From Nevskia ramosa DSM 11499 (GTDB taxonomy: Bacteria > Pseudomonadota > Gammaproteobacteria > Nevskiales > Nevskiaceae): a stretch of DNA of 64,000 nucleotides. Under the pieces are notes generated by a model. That model worked only from the letters and a program-made list of their open reading frames with translations, had not been told where the DNA came from and did no database searches. Within the stretch, counting starts at the first letter, position 1. Every line of letters starts with the position of its first letter. Made by a program: the position numbers and the translations under genes. Where the stretch lies: NCBI RefSeq assembly GCF_000420645.1, contig NZ_ATVI01000006.1, positions 248,001 to 312,000 of the forward strand, read 5' to 3'. Shown here one piece after another: positions 34,182 to 43,341 of this stretch.

Positions 34182-36983
34182 TCAGCGCAGCTTCTTGCCA
34201 TCGGCATCGAGCACGCTGACCTCGCCGAGGTTGAGCTTGCGCACGCTGGCTTCGATCTTGGCAAGATCGCCGACCACGAACCAGGTCAGCGCTTCCGGCC
34301 TCACCAGTTGCTTCGCGGCCGCCGCCACCGCTTCCGGCGTCTGCTCGCTGATCAGGGCTGGCAGGCGGTTGTAGTAGTCGTCCGGCTGGCCGAGTTCGAT
34401 GCTGCTGGCAAACGCGCCAGCCACCTGGCCTGCGGTCTCGAAGCTGCCAGGCAGCGCCAGCAGATCGGCACGCTTGGCAGCGTCCACTTCGGCGGCGGTC
34501 GGCGGATGCTTGCCGACCATTTCGCGCAGTTCCTTCTGCATCTCGACGATCGAATCCGCGGTGCGATTGCGCTCGACCGCCGCCTGAGCCAGGAACACCT
34601 GCGGGCCGCGTGTGCGGGTGACGCTGGAACTGGCGCCATAGCTCCAGTGCTTGTCCTCGCGCAGGTTCAGGTTCAGGCGCGAGATGAACTGGCCGCCGAG
34701 CACGGTGTTAGCAGTCGACATCGCTTCCTGACCGGAGGCCTGGCCGTCCGGCGCGATGTTCGCGGCGGCGACGATGCTCTGCGTGGCGCCCGGCTTGTCG
34801 AGCAGGAACACGCGCGGCTTGGCAGCGAGCGCGACCGCGGGGATTTGCTTGACCGGGGGCTTGATCGGCGGCTTCGCCTGCGGAGCCCGCCAGTCGCCGA
34901 AGCGGGCTTCGATCAGCGGCTGGATTTCCGCCAGCGAGGTATCGCCGACGATCAGCAAGGTGGCGTTGTCCGGCCGCACCCAGCGCTGATGGAAAGCGAC
35001 CAGATCCTCGCGCGTGATGCCGGCGACCACGGCTTCCTCGCCACTGCCGGTGTAGGCGTAGGGATGCGTTTCGCCATAGATCTGCTTCGACAGCACCCGG
35101 CGCAGCAGACCGCCCGGCGAAGCCTTTTCCTGAACGATGGCCGATAGCAGATTCTGCTTGCCGCGCGCCAGATCGGCCGCCGGGAAGCTCGGCGCGCGGA
35201 TGATCGAGGCGTACAGATCAAGCGCCGGGCCCAGGCTCGGCTTGATCGACGACAGGCTGACGATCGAAACCTCGCGGCTGGTCGAAGCACCGATCGAGAT
35301 GCCGAGATCGGCCTGCTTGCGGGCGATCGCCAGCGCATCGAGCGAGCCGGTGCCTTCGTCGATCTGACCGAAAGTGAGCGCTGCCAGGCCGGACTTGCCG
35401 CCGTCGCCGGCGCCGAGATCGGCGGCGCGCCCGGCGTCGACGATCAGTGCCATCTCGACCAGCGGCACGCCGCGACGCTCGATCACCGCGAGCTTCAGGC
35501 CGTTGCTCAAGGTGGTGCGCACCAGCGGCGGCAGGGACAGCGCCGCCGAAGCCGCCGGCACCGGCAGCTTCGAGCGATCGACGGTCTCAGGCTTGGCCGC
35601 CTGATCGATGTTCTGCGGCAGCACTTCGAGCACTAGGCGGCCATCGCCGAGCCAGCGGCGCGCGGCATCGCGAATGTCGTTGGCGGTGGCCTCGCGTTCC
35701 CAGGCCAGCTCTTTCTTGTAGTGCGCCGGATCGTTGTGCATCAGCTCGTTGGCCGCCAGCAGCTGGCCCTTGGCGCCGACGCCATCGAAGGCCGGCAGCA
35801 GATCGGCATAGCGCTGAGTCTTGATCCGCTGCAGCTCGGCCTCGGTCGGGCCCTGGTCGATCAGGCGCTTGAGTTCCTCGCGGATTGCCGCTTCGATCGG
35901 TGCCAGGCTGGCACCGGGACGGGCGCTGGCAACGATCGAGAACTGGCCGGCGATTTCATCGCTGCTGACCGAGGCGCTGATCGCGGACGCGGTCTGGTCG
36001 CGGTAGACCAGCCGCTCGAACAGGCGGCCGGTCTTGCCACTGGCGAGCAGGTCCGAGAACAGGTCGAGCAGCACGGTGTCGCGCTCACCGTCACCGGGCA
36101 GATTCCACATCAGATACAGACGCGGCAGCGGCACGCGATCGTTGACCTCGATACGCTTCTCGCCACTCAGCGGCGCGACCCAGGCCTTGGCATGCAGCAC
36201 CGGTTCGCCGGCCGGGATGGCGCCGAAGAACTGCTCGGCCTTGGCCTTCGCGGTGGCCACATCGATGTCGCCGGCGATCACCAGGGTCGCGTTGTTGGGG
36301 CCGTAGTAGCGCTTGAACCAGGCCTTGACGTCATCGAGCGTGGCCGCGTTGAGATCGGTTTCAGAGCCGATGGTCGTCCACGAATACGGGTGGCCGGGCG
36401 GGTAGCTCTGCTGCGACAGGATTTCGCGCAAGGAGCCATAAGGCTGGTTCTCGCCCTGGCGCTTCTCGTTGAGCACCACGCCGCGCTGCTCGTCGAGCTT
36501 GGCCTGGTCGATGGCGCCGAGCAGATGACCCATGCGATCGGATTCCAGGAACAGTGCCAGATCGAGTGCGGCCGTCGGCACGGTTTCGAAATAGTTGGTG
36601 CGATCGCGGTTGGTGCTGCCGTTGATGCCGGTCGCGCCGGCCGGCTCCAGCGCGCGGAAGAACTCGTCGTTGTAGTGCTCGGAGCCATTGAACATCAGGT
36701 GCTCGAACAGATGCGCGAAACCGTGGCGGCCCTCGGGTTCGTCCTTGGAACCGATGTGGTACCAGACGTTGACCGATACCAGCGGCGCCTTGTGATCCTC
36801 GTGAACGATCACCGTCAGGCCATTGGCCAGCTGGAACTTCTCGAACGGCACATCGATCGTCGGCAGACTGGCAGTGACCGATCTTGCATCGGCCTTGCCG
36901 GGCGCTGGCTTGGCCGGCGTCGCAGCTGTAGCGGTGCCGAGACCGAGGCAGAACGCCGCAGCCAGTGTGACAATGATGCGCAT
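34182..36983 (-). CDS. M16-family zinc metallopeptidase (two-domain, exported)
   Basis: A 933-residue protein. The start MRIIVTLAAAFCLGLG (36983) gives a clean signal peptide; an in-frame ATG at 37196 would overlap the divergent ampD. The N-terminal M16 half has the inverted zinc motif HLFEH (91-95) with downstream Glu in VVLNEKRQGENQPYG. The C-terminal half is a second, inactive M16 module, with GDGGKSGLAALTFGQID and RLNLNLREDKHWSYG. This is the layout of periplasmic pitrilysin-like proteases that digest peptides. The target is unknown. Confidence 0.92.
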   Translation of the reverse strand: MRIIVTLAAAFCLGLGTATAATPAKPAPGKADARSVTASLPTIDVPFEKFQLANGLTVIVHEDHKAPLVSVNVWYHIGSKDEPEGRHGFAHLFEHLMFNGSEHYNDEFFRALEPAGATGINGSTNRDRTNYFETVPTAALDLALFLESDRMGHLLGAIDQAKLDEQRGVVLNEKRQGENQPYGSLREILSQQSYPPGHPYSWTTIGSETDLNAATLDDVKAWFKRYYGPNNATLVIAGDIDVATAKAKAEQFFGAIPAGEPVLHAKAWVAPLSGEKRIEVNDRVPLPRLYLMWNLPGDGERDTVLLDLFSDLLASGKTGRLFERLVYRDQTASAISASVSSDEIAGQFSIVASARPGASLAPIEAAIREELKRLIDQGPTEAELQRIKTQRYADLLPAFDGVGAKGQLLAANELMHNDPAHYKKELAWEREATANDIRDAARRWLGDGRLVLEVLPQNIDQAAKPETVDRSKLPVPAASAALSLPPLVRTTLSNGLKLAVIERRGVPLVEMALIVDAGRAADLGAGDGGKSGLAALTFGQIDEGTGSLDALAIARKQADLGISIGASTSREVSIVSLSSIKPSLGPALDLYASIIRAPSFPAADLARGKQNLLSAIVQEKASPGGLLRRVLSKQIYGETHPYAYTGSGEEAVVAGITREDLVAFHQRWVRPDNATLLIVGDTSLAEIQPLIEARFGDWRAPQAKPPIKPPVKQIPAVALAAKPRVFLLDKPGATQSIVAAANIAPDGQASGQEAMSTANTVLGGQFISRLNLNLREDKHWSYGASSSVTRTRGPQVFLAQAAVERNRTADSIVEMQKELREMVGKHPPTAAEVDAAKRADLLALPGSFETAGQVAGAFASSIELGQPDDYYNRLPALISEQTPEAVAAAAKQLVRPEALTWFVVGDLAKIEASVRKLNLGEVSVLDADGKKLR

Positions 36984-37083
36984 GGAGAACCCCGGATGAT
37001 TGTTGTTCGAGAAAGGGCCTGCGAAGGCCGCAATCCAGGCAGCCGTCTGCGTGTCTGACCCATTGTCCATCGACTGCGTTCCC

Positions 37084-37677
37084 TTGGCGGCGGATGCCAT
37101 CGCGCAGCGCCTGCCGGGCGCGCTCTGGTGCGCCTCACCGAACAGCGACGAGCGCCCCGATCCAGCTGATCTGGCACTGATCGTGATCCACAACATCTCG
37201 CTGCCACCGGACAGCTACGACGCGCATCCGGACGCACCCGAGGGAAGCCCCCCCAAAAGTTATATCGACGATCTTTTCCTGAACCGGCTAGACCCGGCCG
37301 CGCACCCGTACTTCGCATCCATCGCCGGGCTGCAGGTGTCCGCCCATCTGTGCATTTTCCGCGACGGCCGCATCCATCAATACGCGGCCTTCGACCGTCG
37401 CGCCTGGCACGCCGGCGCGAGCACCTGGCAGGGCCGTTCGCGCTGCAATGATTTTTCGATCGGTATCGAGCTGGAAGGCAGCGATACGCGGCCATTCACC
37501 GATGCGCAGTACACGGCGCTGATCGACACCATCCGCTGGCTGCAGACGCGCTATCCGCAACTGCCACGCGAAGCGATCACCGGCCACAGCGATATCGCCC
37601 CGGGGCGCAAGACCGATCCCGGTCCGCACTTCGACTGGCCACGGCTGCGCACCGCACTGGGGATCGCAACGCCATGA
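37084..37677 (+). CDS. ampD: 1,6-anhydro-N-acetylmuramyl-L-alanine amidase AmpD
   Basis: A cytosolic zinc amidase of peptidoglycan recycling. Family motifs are LIVIHNISLPP, the run FLNRLDPAAHPYFASIAGLQ, SAHLCIFRDG, RRAWHAG and the C-terminal zinc ligands GHSDIAPGRKTDPGPHFDW. The start is taken at TTG 37084 (197 residues) because family members have about 20 residues before the SPN segment. An in-frame ATG at 37000 would place the start only 17 bases from the divergent M16 gene. Its TGA overlaps the ampE ATG as ATGA. Confidence 0.93.
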   Translation: MAADAIAQRLPGALWCASPNSDERPDPADLALIVIHNISLPPDSYDAHPDAPEGSPPKSYIDDLFLNRLDPAAHPYFASIAGLQVSAHLCIFRDGRIHQYAAFDRRAWHAGASTWQGRSRCNDFSIGIELEGSDTRPFTDAQYTALIDTIRWLQTRYPQLPREAITGHSDIAPGRKTDPGPHFDWPRLRTALGIATP

Positions 37678-38537
37678 CCTTGCTCGCGCTGCTGCTGGCC
37701 CTGGGTCTGGAACGTCTGCTGTCGACGCACCGCGATGGCGGCAGCGTCTCGGCGCTGCTCGAGCAATTGTGGCCGCAGCTGCCGGGCTTCCTGCGCCAGC
37801 AGTCGTTCGCGCCCTGGCTGCTGGCGCTCGGCCTGGCCGCGCTGACCGGCTGGCTGTATGCCCAGGTTCACACCCTGCTCGCCGAACTGCTGTTTTCGAC
37901 CACCGCACTGCTGGTCTGCCTCGGCCCCCGCGATCTTGCCGAGGACGTGCAGCGGCTTCGTGCCGCCCGCGCTGCTGGCGACGCCGCGACAGTTGCTCGC
38001 CTGACCCGCCTGCTGCATCACGGCCCGACGCCAGATGCCGATCACCGCTCGCTGCTCGGCGCGCTGTTCATCCAGTCGCACGAGCGGCGCTTCGGCACCT
38101 GCCTGTGGTTCATCGTCGCCGGGCCAGCGGGCGCGGTGCTGTATCGCGTTGCCAGCCGGATCGGCACGGTCATGGAATCACCCGGCGCGCAACGTCAGGC
38201 GGCGCTGCTGCACGGCCTGCTCGCCTGGGTTCCGGCACGCCTGACGGCGCTGCTGTTTGGCCTCGCCGGCAGCATGGACGATGCGCTGGAAGCGTTGAAA
38301 CGGGTGCACGCCGAGCCACCGTCACCCGATCAGGCCGGCTGGCAGCGGCGCACCTGGAATCTGCTCGCCGAAGCCGCCAATGCCTCGCTGGACTGGGAAG
38401 ACGCGCCGGGCAGCGGGCCGATGATCGCCTCCTCGCTCGATGCCACCCTTGCCGAGGTGTTGCGCATGGAAACCCGCGCGACCTTGATCCTGCTGGCGCT
38501 GGCGGCTGTGTTTTCGGCTGGCGTCTGGGTCGCCTGA
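37674..38537 (+). CDS. ampE: AmpE-like inner-membrane protein
   Basis: A 287-residue membrane protein with hydrophobic segments near both ends (about 47-80, 142-158 and 270-286) and the soluble-loop motif SLLGALFIQSHERRFG of the AmpE/CobD-like family. AmpE lies behind ampD and is linked to beta-lactamase induction, but its activity is unknown. It overlaps ampD by four bases and shares an A with the next start (TGATG), so three genes are translated in a chain. Confidence 0.9.
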   Translation: MTLLALLLALGLERLLSTHRDGGSVSALLEQLWPQLPGFLRQQSFAPWLLALGLAALTGWLYAQVHTLLAELLFSTTALLVCLGPRDLAEDVQRLRAARAAGDAATVARLTRLLHHGPTPDADHRSLLGALFIQSHERRFGTCLWFIVAGPAGAVLYRVASRIGTVMESPGAQRQAALLHGLLAWVPARLTALLFGLAGSMDDALEALKRVHAEPPSPDQAGWQRRTWNLLAEAANASLDWEDAPGSGPMIASSLDATLAEVLRMETRATLILLALAAVFSAGVWVA

Positions 38538-39421
38538 TGCGCAGCCATCTCAAGTTCTTCCTGCTGCTGGCCGTGGCGCTGACCATGCCGGCCGCAAGCG
38601 CCGAAGCGCCAGCACAACGCGTCGCCACCCTGGCGCCCCATCTGGCCGAACTGGTTTGCGCGGCGGGTGGCTGTGCGCGGCTGGTCGCGGTGTCCGAGTA
38701 CAGCAACTATCCGGCTTCGGTGACCCAGCTGCCGCAGCTCGGCGGCGCCTGGAGCATCAATCTCGAAGCGGTGCTCGCGCAGCGGCCGGATCTGGTCATC
38801 GCCTGGGCCGACGGCACGCCGCCGGATCAGGTCGCGCGCCTGCAGAAGCTGGGCCTGCGCGTGGTCTGGCTGCGGGCCAACACGCTGGACAGCATCGGTG
38901 CGGCGCTGGAAACGGTCGGCGGCTGGCTCGGCACACAGCAAGCAGCGGCCGCCGCGGCGAACGACTATCGCCAACGTCTGGCCGGCCTGCGCGCGCAGCA
39001 TCGCGACGAGCCCGCGATCCGCGCCGTGTATCAGATCGAAACCTCGCCGGCCTACACGATCAGCGCGGCCAGCCCGATCTCGGAAGTGATGAGCCTGTGT
39101 GGCGGCGTCAACGTGTTCGCCGCGTTGCCGACGATCTCGGCCGCCATCGGTCAGGAAGCGATGCTCGCCGCCGCGCCGGAGGTAGTGCTCTACGGCCGCG
39201 AGGAAAGTGCCGCGGCGATCCGCGCCTACTGGGCGCGGCTGGGCAGCGCGCCGGTGGCCAGGGCCGGCAATCTCTACGCGATCGATCCTGATCTGCTGGG
39301 CCGCGCCAGCCCGCGCATGCTCGACGGCGTGATCGCCGTCTGCGCCGCCTTCGATCAGGCGCGCAGCCGGCTCGCGGAAATCAGGCAGCGATCGAAGGCG
39401 TCGGGCGCGGCGGCGCACTGA
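38537..39421 (+). CDS. BtuF-like cobalamin/iron-chelate substrate-binding protein
   Basis: A 294-residue periplasmic binding protein. The start ATG 38537 overlaps the ampE stop (TGATG) and gives a good signal peptide (1-22, ending ASA). The body has the class III binding-protein pattern, with ATLAPHLAELVCAAGG, VSEYSNYP, GGAWSINLEAVLAQRPDLVIAW and GLRVVWL. The closest described type is BtuF (vitamin B12) or a siderophore-binding protein; the tandem Trp/Asp features cannot settle which. No permease or ATPase gene is adjacent. The B12-dependent metH at 53946 makes a cobalamin role plausible. Its end overlaps the convergent kinase gene by 41 bases. Confidence 0.82.
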   Translation: MRSHLKFFLLLAVALTMPAASAEAPAQRVATLAPHLAELVCAAGGCARLVAVSEYSNYPASVTQLPQLGGAWSINLEAVLAQRPDLVIAWADGTPPDQVARLQKLGLRVVWLRANTLDSIGAALETVGGWLGTQQAAAAAANDYRQRLAGLRAQHRDEPAIRAVYQIETSPAYTISAASPISEVMSLCGGVNVFAALPTISAAIGQEAMLAAAPEVVLYGREESAAAIRAYWARLGSAPVARAGNLYAIDPDLLGRASPRMLDGVIAVCAAFDQARSRLAEIRQRSKASGAAAH

Positions 39422-40670
39422 ACAGCAGGGTGGCGATCGCGCCGCCATCGCTGCGGTTGTCGAGCTTCAGCTGCCAGCCGTGGCGCCGTGCCATCGCCCG
39501 CGCCACATAGAGGCCGATGCCGGTACCGCCGTCACGGCCGCGGAAGTGCGGCTCGAAGACCAGCGGCAACTCGTGATCGGGAATACCGGGGCCGTTGTCG
39601 ATCACCCGCAGCGCCTGCTGGTCCAGCTCGATGATCACTTCGCCATCTGGCCCGGCCGCACGCACGGCGTTGCGCAGCAGGTTCGAGAAGATCACGTGAA
39701 TGCTGCCGGCAGCGGCGGTCAGCAGGGTCGGCTGCATGCGCCAGACCAGCTTGGTCGAGCCGGCGTCCATTTCCGCCCATTCGGGCAGCAGCCGTTCCAG
39801 ATCGAGATTCCAGGCGCGCGGCGATTCGCGCAGCCGGGACAGGGCCAGCAGCGCGTCGAGATCTTCCTGGGCCTGGGCGACCGCGCGCTGGATGCGCGCC
39901 AGCGCGCGCGACGGATCGGCCGGCCGCGCTTCCAGCAGTTCGGCCGCGCCACGGATCACCGCCAGCGGCGTGCGCAGTTCATGGCTGGCGGCCGCCGCGA
40001 ACGCCTGCTCGCGCTCGATCAGCGCATCGAGTTCGGCCATGTAGCCGTTCAGTGCATCGGCGATCACGTCGAGTTCCGGATCGTCCTCGGGCTTGAGGCG
40101 GGCGCTGCCGTTTTCCGGATCGAGACCTCGAATCTGCGCCACCAGCTTGGCCAGCGGTGACAGCGCTTCATCGGCCACCCGGCGCGCGCCCCAGATCGCC
40201 AGCAGGCTGACCAGCGCCAGACCGAAGCCGAACGAGCCGACCAGGCGCTGATCGCGCGCTTCCAGCGGCGAGATGTCGTGCATCAGGTAGACGCGATCGT
40301 CCGGTGCCAGATCGCGAATCAGGATCTGGAACGAATTGCCGCTGATCTTCACATCGCGATGCCAGCCGGTATTGAGCTTGCGCAGCGGCGGCGGCACGCT
40401 GCCGCCCCAGGCCGGGCGGTAGTAAAGCAGCGCCGGTTCGAGATCGTCGCTGTTGTCGACGATGTCGCGGGTGCTGGATTGCGCGCCGATCCGGATCAGG
40501 TAGTCGAGCTCGCGTTCCATCAGCGTTTCAACGCTGCCGCGTTCGATCCAGCGCTCGGTGACCCAGACGAAGGTGCTGAGGATGATCGCCGCCGCTACCG
40601 TCAGCGCGATCAGCGCACCAGTCAGGCGCCGCCGCAGATGGCCGGAGGAAACCTCGGCCCTGGTCGCCAT
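39381..40670 (-). CDS. Two-component sensor histidine kinase
   Basis: A 429-residue membrane kinase with two helices (about 17-37 and 143-161) around a periplasmic sensor of about 105 residues that has no named domain I can see. HAMP-like linker, H-box ASHELRTPLAVIRG (His230), N-box SNLLRNAVRAA, and ATP motifs VIDNGPGIPD and GGTGIGLYVA follow. It lies 26 bases after its OmpR-type partner. The signal is unknown. Confidence 0.93.
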   Translation of the reverse strand: MATRAEVSSGHLRRRLTGALIALTVAAAIILSTFVWVTERWIERGSVETLMERELDYLIRIGAQSSTRDIVDNSDDLEPALLYYRPAWGGSVPPPLRKLNTGWHRDVKISGNSFQILIRDLAPDDRVYLMHDISPLEARDQRLVGSFGFGLALVSLLAIWGARRVADEALSPLAKLVAQIRGLDPENGSARLKPEDDPELDVIADALNGYMAELDALIEREQAFAAAASHELRTPLAVIRGAAELLEARPADPSRALARIQRAVAQAQEDLDALLALSRLRESPRAWNLDLERLLPEWAEMDAGSTKLVWRMQPTLLTAAAGSIHVIFSNLLRNAVRAAGPDGEVIIELDQQALRVIDNGPGIPDHELPLVFEPHFRGRDGGTGIGLYVARAMARRHGWQLKLDNRSDGGAIATLLFSAPPRPTPSIAA

Positions 40671-40696
40671 CGCGGACTCCGGAACGTCAGGCAGGA

Positions 40697-41380
40697 TCAG
40701 TCGTCGCCGAGGTCGGCCAGACGGTAGCCACTACCGTGGATGGTGTGCAGCAGCTTCTTCGGCCAGGGCTTGTCGATGGCGACCCGCAGCGCGTAGATGT
40801 GGGCGCGCAGCACATCGCCTTCGGGCGGTGCATCGCCCCACAGGCGGCGTTCCAGTTCCTCGCGGGTGACCACGCGATGGGTGTCGCGCATCAGCAGTTC
40901 CAGCAGCTTGCGCAGTGCCGGCGTCAGGCTGATGGTTTCGCCGCCGCGGCGGGCGATCAGGGTATCGAGGTCGAATTCGAGATCGCCGAGGGTCAGCACG
41001 CGGTCGAGGCCGGCCGCCGTCGCTCGGCGATGCAGCGCTTCGAGCCGGGCCAGCAGTTCGACCATCGCGAACGGCTTGACCAGATAGTCGTCGGCACCGG
41101 CACGCAGGCCTTCGACGCGATCGTTGACGGTATCCATCGCAGTCAGCATCAGCAGCGGGACATGGCGGCTGCTCGAGGCACGCAGACGGCGGCAGACGCT
41201 GGCGCCATCGAGGCCGGGCAGCAGGCGATCGAGAACGATGGCGTCGAAACGCTGGGCCTGGGCCAGACGCAGGCCGCTGGGGCCGTCGGCGGCAAAATCG
41301 ACACTGTGGCCGTGGTTGCCGAGGAAATCGCCTAGGTTGGCGGCCAGGTCCGGGTGGTCTTCAACAAGCAGCACGTGCAT
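40697..41380 (-). CDS. OmpR-family response regulator
   Basis: A 227-residue regulator. The receiver has acidic pocket VEDHPD, phospho-acceptor Asp51 in AIVLDRLLPG, and Lys in DDYLVKPFAM. The C-terminal winged helix contains SLTPALRKLLELLM and VLRAHIYALRVAIDKP, ending IHGSGYRLADLG. It is the first gene of a regulator-kinase operon. A palindrome 14-28 bases upstream (41394-41408) may be its own operator. Confidence 0.94.
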   Translation of the reverse strand: MHVLLVEDHPDLAANLGDFLGNHGHSVDFAADGPSGLRLAQAQRFDAIVLDRLLPGLDGASVCRRLRASSSRHVPLLMLTAMDTVNDRVEGLRAGADDYLVKPFAMVELLARLEALHRRATAAGLDRVLTLGDLEFDLDTLIARRGGETISLTPALRKLLELLMRDTHRVVTREELERRLWGDAPPEGDVLRAHIYALRVAIDKPWPKKLLHTIHGSGYRLADLGDD

Positions 41381-41393
41381 GGTCGATCTCAGG

Positions 41394-41408
41394 TTGGGTT
41401 AACCCCAA
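41394..41408 (-). promoter_or_regulatory. Candidate operator palindrome before the response regulator
   Basis: TTGGGTTAACCCCAA contains the perfect core GGGTTAACCC (41396-41405), within 30 bases of the regulator start codon. The position fits autoregulation of the two-component operon, but it would also lie close to the ribosome site. Confidence 0.3.
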
Positions 41409-41478
41409 TTTATCAAGCCCATGCGAATGAAATGTCATTGTCGACCGCCGGTGACGAATTCGGACGCTCGAATGACCC

Positions 41479-42234
41479 TCAGATTTCGGTCGATTCCGCC
41501 GGTTCCGGCACCGGTGCCACCCAGCGGGCCACCAGGATGCCCAGCTCGTATAGCAGGTAAGCCGGCACCGCGAGCATGATCTGCGACAGCACGTCCGGCG
41601 GCGTCAGTACCGCCGCCGCGATGAACACGCCGACCAGCACGTAATCGCGCCTGGCGGCGAGCTGGGCCGGGGTCACGAAGCCGGTCAGCACCATCAACAC
41701 GATCGCCACCGGCATCTCGAACACGAAGCCGAAGGCGAGGAACAGCTTGAGCACGAAGTCCAGGTACTTCGAGACGTCGGTCATCACCGCGACACCTTCC
41801 GGTGCCGAGGTGACGAAGAACTTGAACACCGTCGGCAGCACCAGGTAGTACGCGAACGCCACGCCGGCATAGAACAGCAAGGTGCTGCTGGCCAGCATCG
41901 GCATGATCAGCCGGCGTTCGTTGCGGTACAGGCCGGGCGCCACGAACAGCCAGATCTGGTACAGGATCCACGGCAGCGCCAGCGCGAAGGCGACGACGGC
42001 GGCGAGCTTGAACGGCGTCAGGAATGGCGCGGCGACTTCGGTGGCGATCATGCTGCTGCCGGCGGGCAGCAGCTTCATCATCGGCGTGGCCAGGAAGTGA
42101 TAGAGCTTGCCAGCGAAGAACAGCAGCGGCAGCAGCACGATGATGAAGCCGAACATGGCGCGGACCACACAGGTCCGCAGCTCCATCAGATGAGCGAGCA
42201 GTGGTTGTTCGGGTGCTGATTCCGGCTCAGACAT
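41479..42234 (-). CDS. tatC: Sec-independent protein translocase TatC
   Basis: A 251-residue six-helix membrane protein, the twin-arginine signal receptor. The start MSEPESAPEQP (42234) overlaps tatB by 8 bases; longer in-frame forms go deeper into tatB. The N-terminal HLMELRTCVVRA is the signal-recognition motif, and LPWILYQIWLFVAPGLY and FGFVFEMPVAIVLM are conserved. It ends the his-tat run. Confidence 0.97.
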   Translation of the reverse strand: MSEPESAPEQPLLAHLMELRTCVVRAMFGFIIVLLPLLFFAGKLYHFLATPMMKLLPAGSSMIATEVAAPFLTPFKLAAVVAFALALPWILYQIWLFVAPGLYRNERRLIMPMLASSTLLFYAGVAFAYYLVLPTVFKFFVTSAPEGVAVMTDVSKYLDFVLKLFLAFGFVFEMPVAIVLMVLTGFVTPAQLAARRDYVLVGVFIAAAVLTPPDVLSQIMLAVPAYLLYELGILVARWVAPVPEPAESTEI

Positions 42235-42637
42235 GCTTGTCTGGCGTCTTCGATTCGCTGAACGACGGAACATCGGCAGCCCGCGGCGCCGGCGCCGGGG
42301 TGTGCGTCACCGGCGTTTCGCTGTGCGTCGGCGTGGCATCGGCCGCCGGCAGCGAATCGCTCATCGCATTGCGGCCCTGCTCGGCAGCGCCGTGAAACTC
42401 GCGCTTCATCGCCGTCGATTCCTCGTCGAAGATGCGCCGGGCATCCATCATCTGCTGCTTGAGATCGGAGGCATGCGATTCGCGATCCAGCTCGGCGCTC
42501 AAGTTGCGCATGTAAGCCTTGGCCTGACCCGTCCAGCGGCCAATGCCACGCGCAACCCGCGGCAGCTTTTCCGGGCCGAGCACGACCAGGGCCACGAGGA
42601 AGCACAGCAGCAGCTCGGAAAAGCTGATGTCGAGCAT
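42227..42637 (-). CDS. tatB: Sec-independent protein translocase TatB
   Basis: A 136-residue TatB: an N-terminal membrane helix MLDISFSELLLCFLVALVVL, the hinge GPEKLPRVARGIGRW, an amphipathic helix and a long charged cytoplasmic tail rich in Pro/Ala/Thr at the end. It forms the receptor with TatC. It lies 44 bases after tatA. Confidence 0.96.
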   Translation of the reverse strand: MLDISFSELLLCFLVALVVLGPEKLPRVARGIGRWTGQAKAYMRNLSAELDRESHASDLKQQMMDARRIFDEESTAMKREFHGAAEQGRNAMSDSLPAADATPTHSETPVTHTPAPAPRAADVPSFSESKTPDKHV

Positions 42638-42681
42638 GGCGCGCGGGTTATCGGCGGCGGGTCAGGGGGTGATCGAGACGA

Positions 42682-42921
42682 TCAGACCTTTTCGTCGTGC
42701 TTGTCACCGGTGTGCTGCGGCGGGGGTGGCGGCGGAACGATCTCCGCGCGCAGCGCTTCGGCGTTCTTCTGACCTTCGGCCTCGCCTTCCTTGACCGCGG
42801 ACTTGAAATTCTTCACCGCAGCGCCGAGATCGCCGCCGGCACCGCGCAGCTTCTTGGTGCCGAACACGAGGATGACGATGCCCAGCACGATCAACCAGTG
42901 CCAAATGCTGAAACTGCCCAT
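42682..42921 (-). CDS. tatA: Sec-independent protein translocase TatA
   Basis: A 79-residue pore-forming Tat subunit: helix [16 protein letters not shown], hinge [20 protein letters not shown], then an acidic tail with PPPPPPQ. It begins 36 bases after hisE. The short spacing suggests cotranscription of his and tat genes. Confidence 0.97.
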   Translation of the reverse strand: MGSFSIWHWLIVLGIVILVFGTKKLRGAGGDLGAAVKNFKSAVKEGEAEGQKNAEALRAEIVPPPPPPQHTGDKHDEKV

Positions 42922-42957
42922 GGTGTGCTCCTGATTCGGGTGCGGCCGAAAGGCCGG

Positions 42958-43341
42958 TTATGACGGGCTGCGCGACGCCTTTTCATCGTGTCCGGACCGA
43001 CCGGTCCGGCGCGCCAGCTCATCGGTCAAGGCCGAGAGCGGTACATCATACGCGGCCAACAAGACCATGACGTGAAACCACAAATCGGCCACTTCATGAA
43101 CCATCTTTACGCGTTCAAGTGCCCCGCCGGATGCACAATCTTTTGCGGCGATGATCGTTTCCGCCGCTTCTTCGCCGATCTTCTTGAGGATCGCGTCGGT
43201 GCCCTTGGCATACAGGCTGGCGACATAGCTTTGCGCCGGATCGCCGCCCTTGCGCGATTGCAGGGTTGCGTACAGCGCCTCGAGCACGTTGGCTGACGGC
43301 ACCGCGGTCAGGCCCGGATTGCCACTGATATCGCCGCTCAT
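42958..43341 (-). CDS. hisE: Phosphoribosyl-ATP diphosphatase HisE
   Basis: A 127-residue monofunctional HisE, step 2 of histidine synthesis. Segments are [32 protein letters not shown] and [14 protein letters not shown]. The start at [10 protein letters not shown] overlaps the hisF stop (ATGA). The separate HisI cyclohydrolase for the next step is not in this run, though hisI-hisE are adjacent in many relatives. Confidence 0.96.
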   Translation of the reverse strand: MSGDISGNPGLTAVPSANVLEALYATLQSRKGGDPAQSYVASLYAKGTDAILKKIGEEAAETIIAAKDCASGGALERVKMVHEVADLWFHVMVLLAAYDVPLSALTDELARRTGRSGHDEKASRSPS

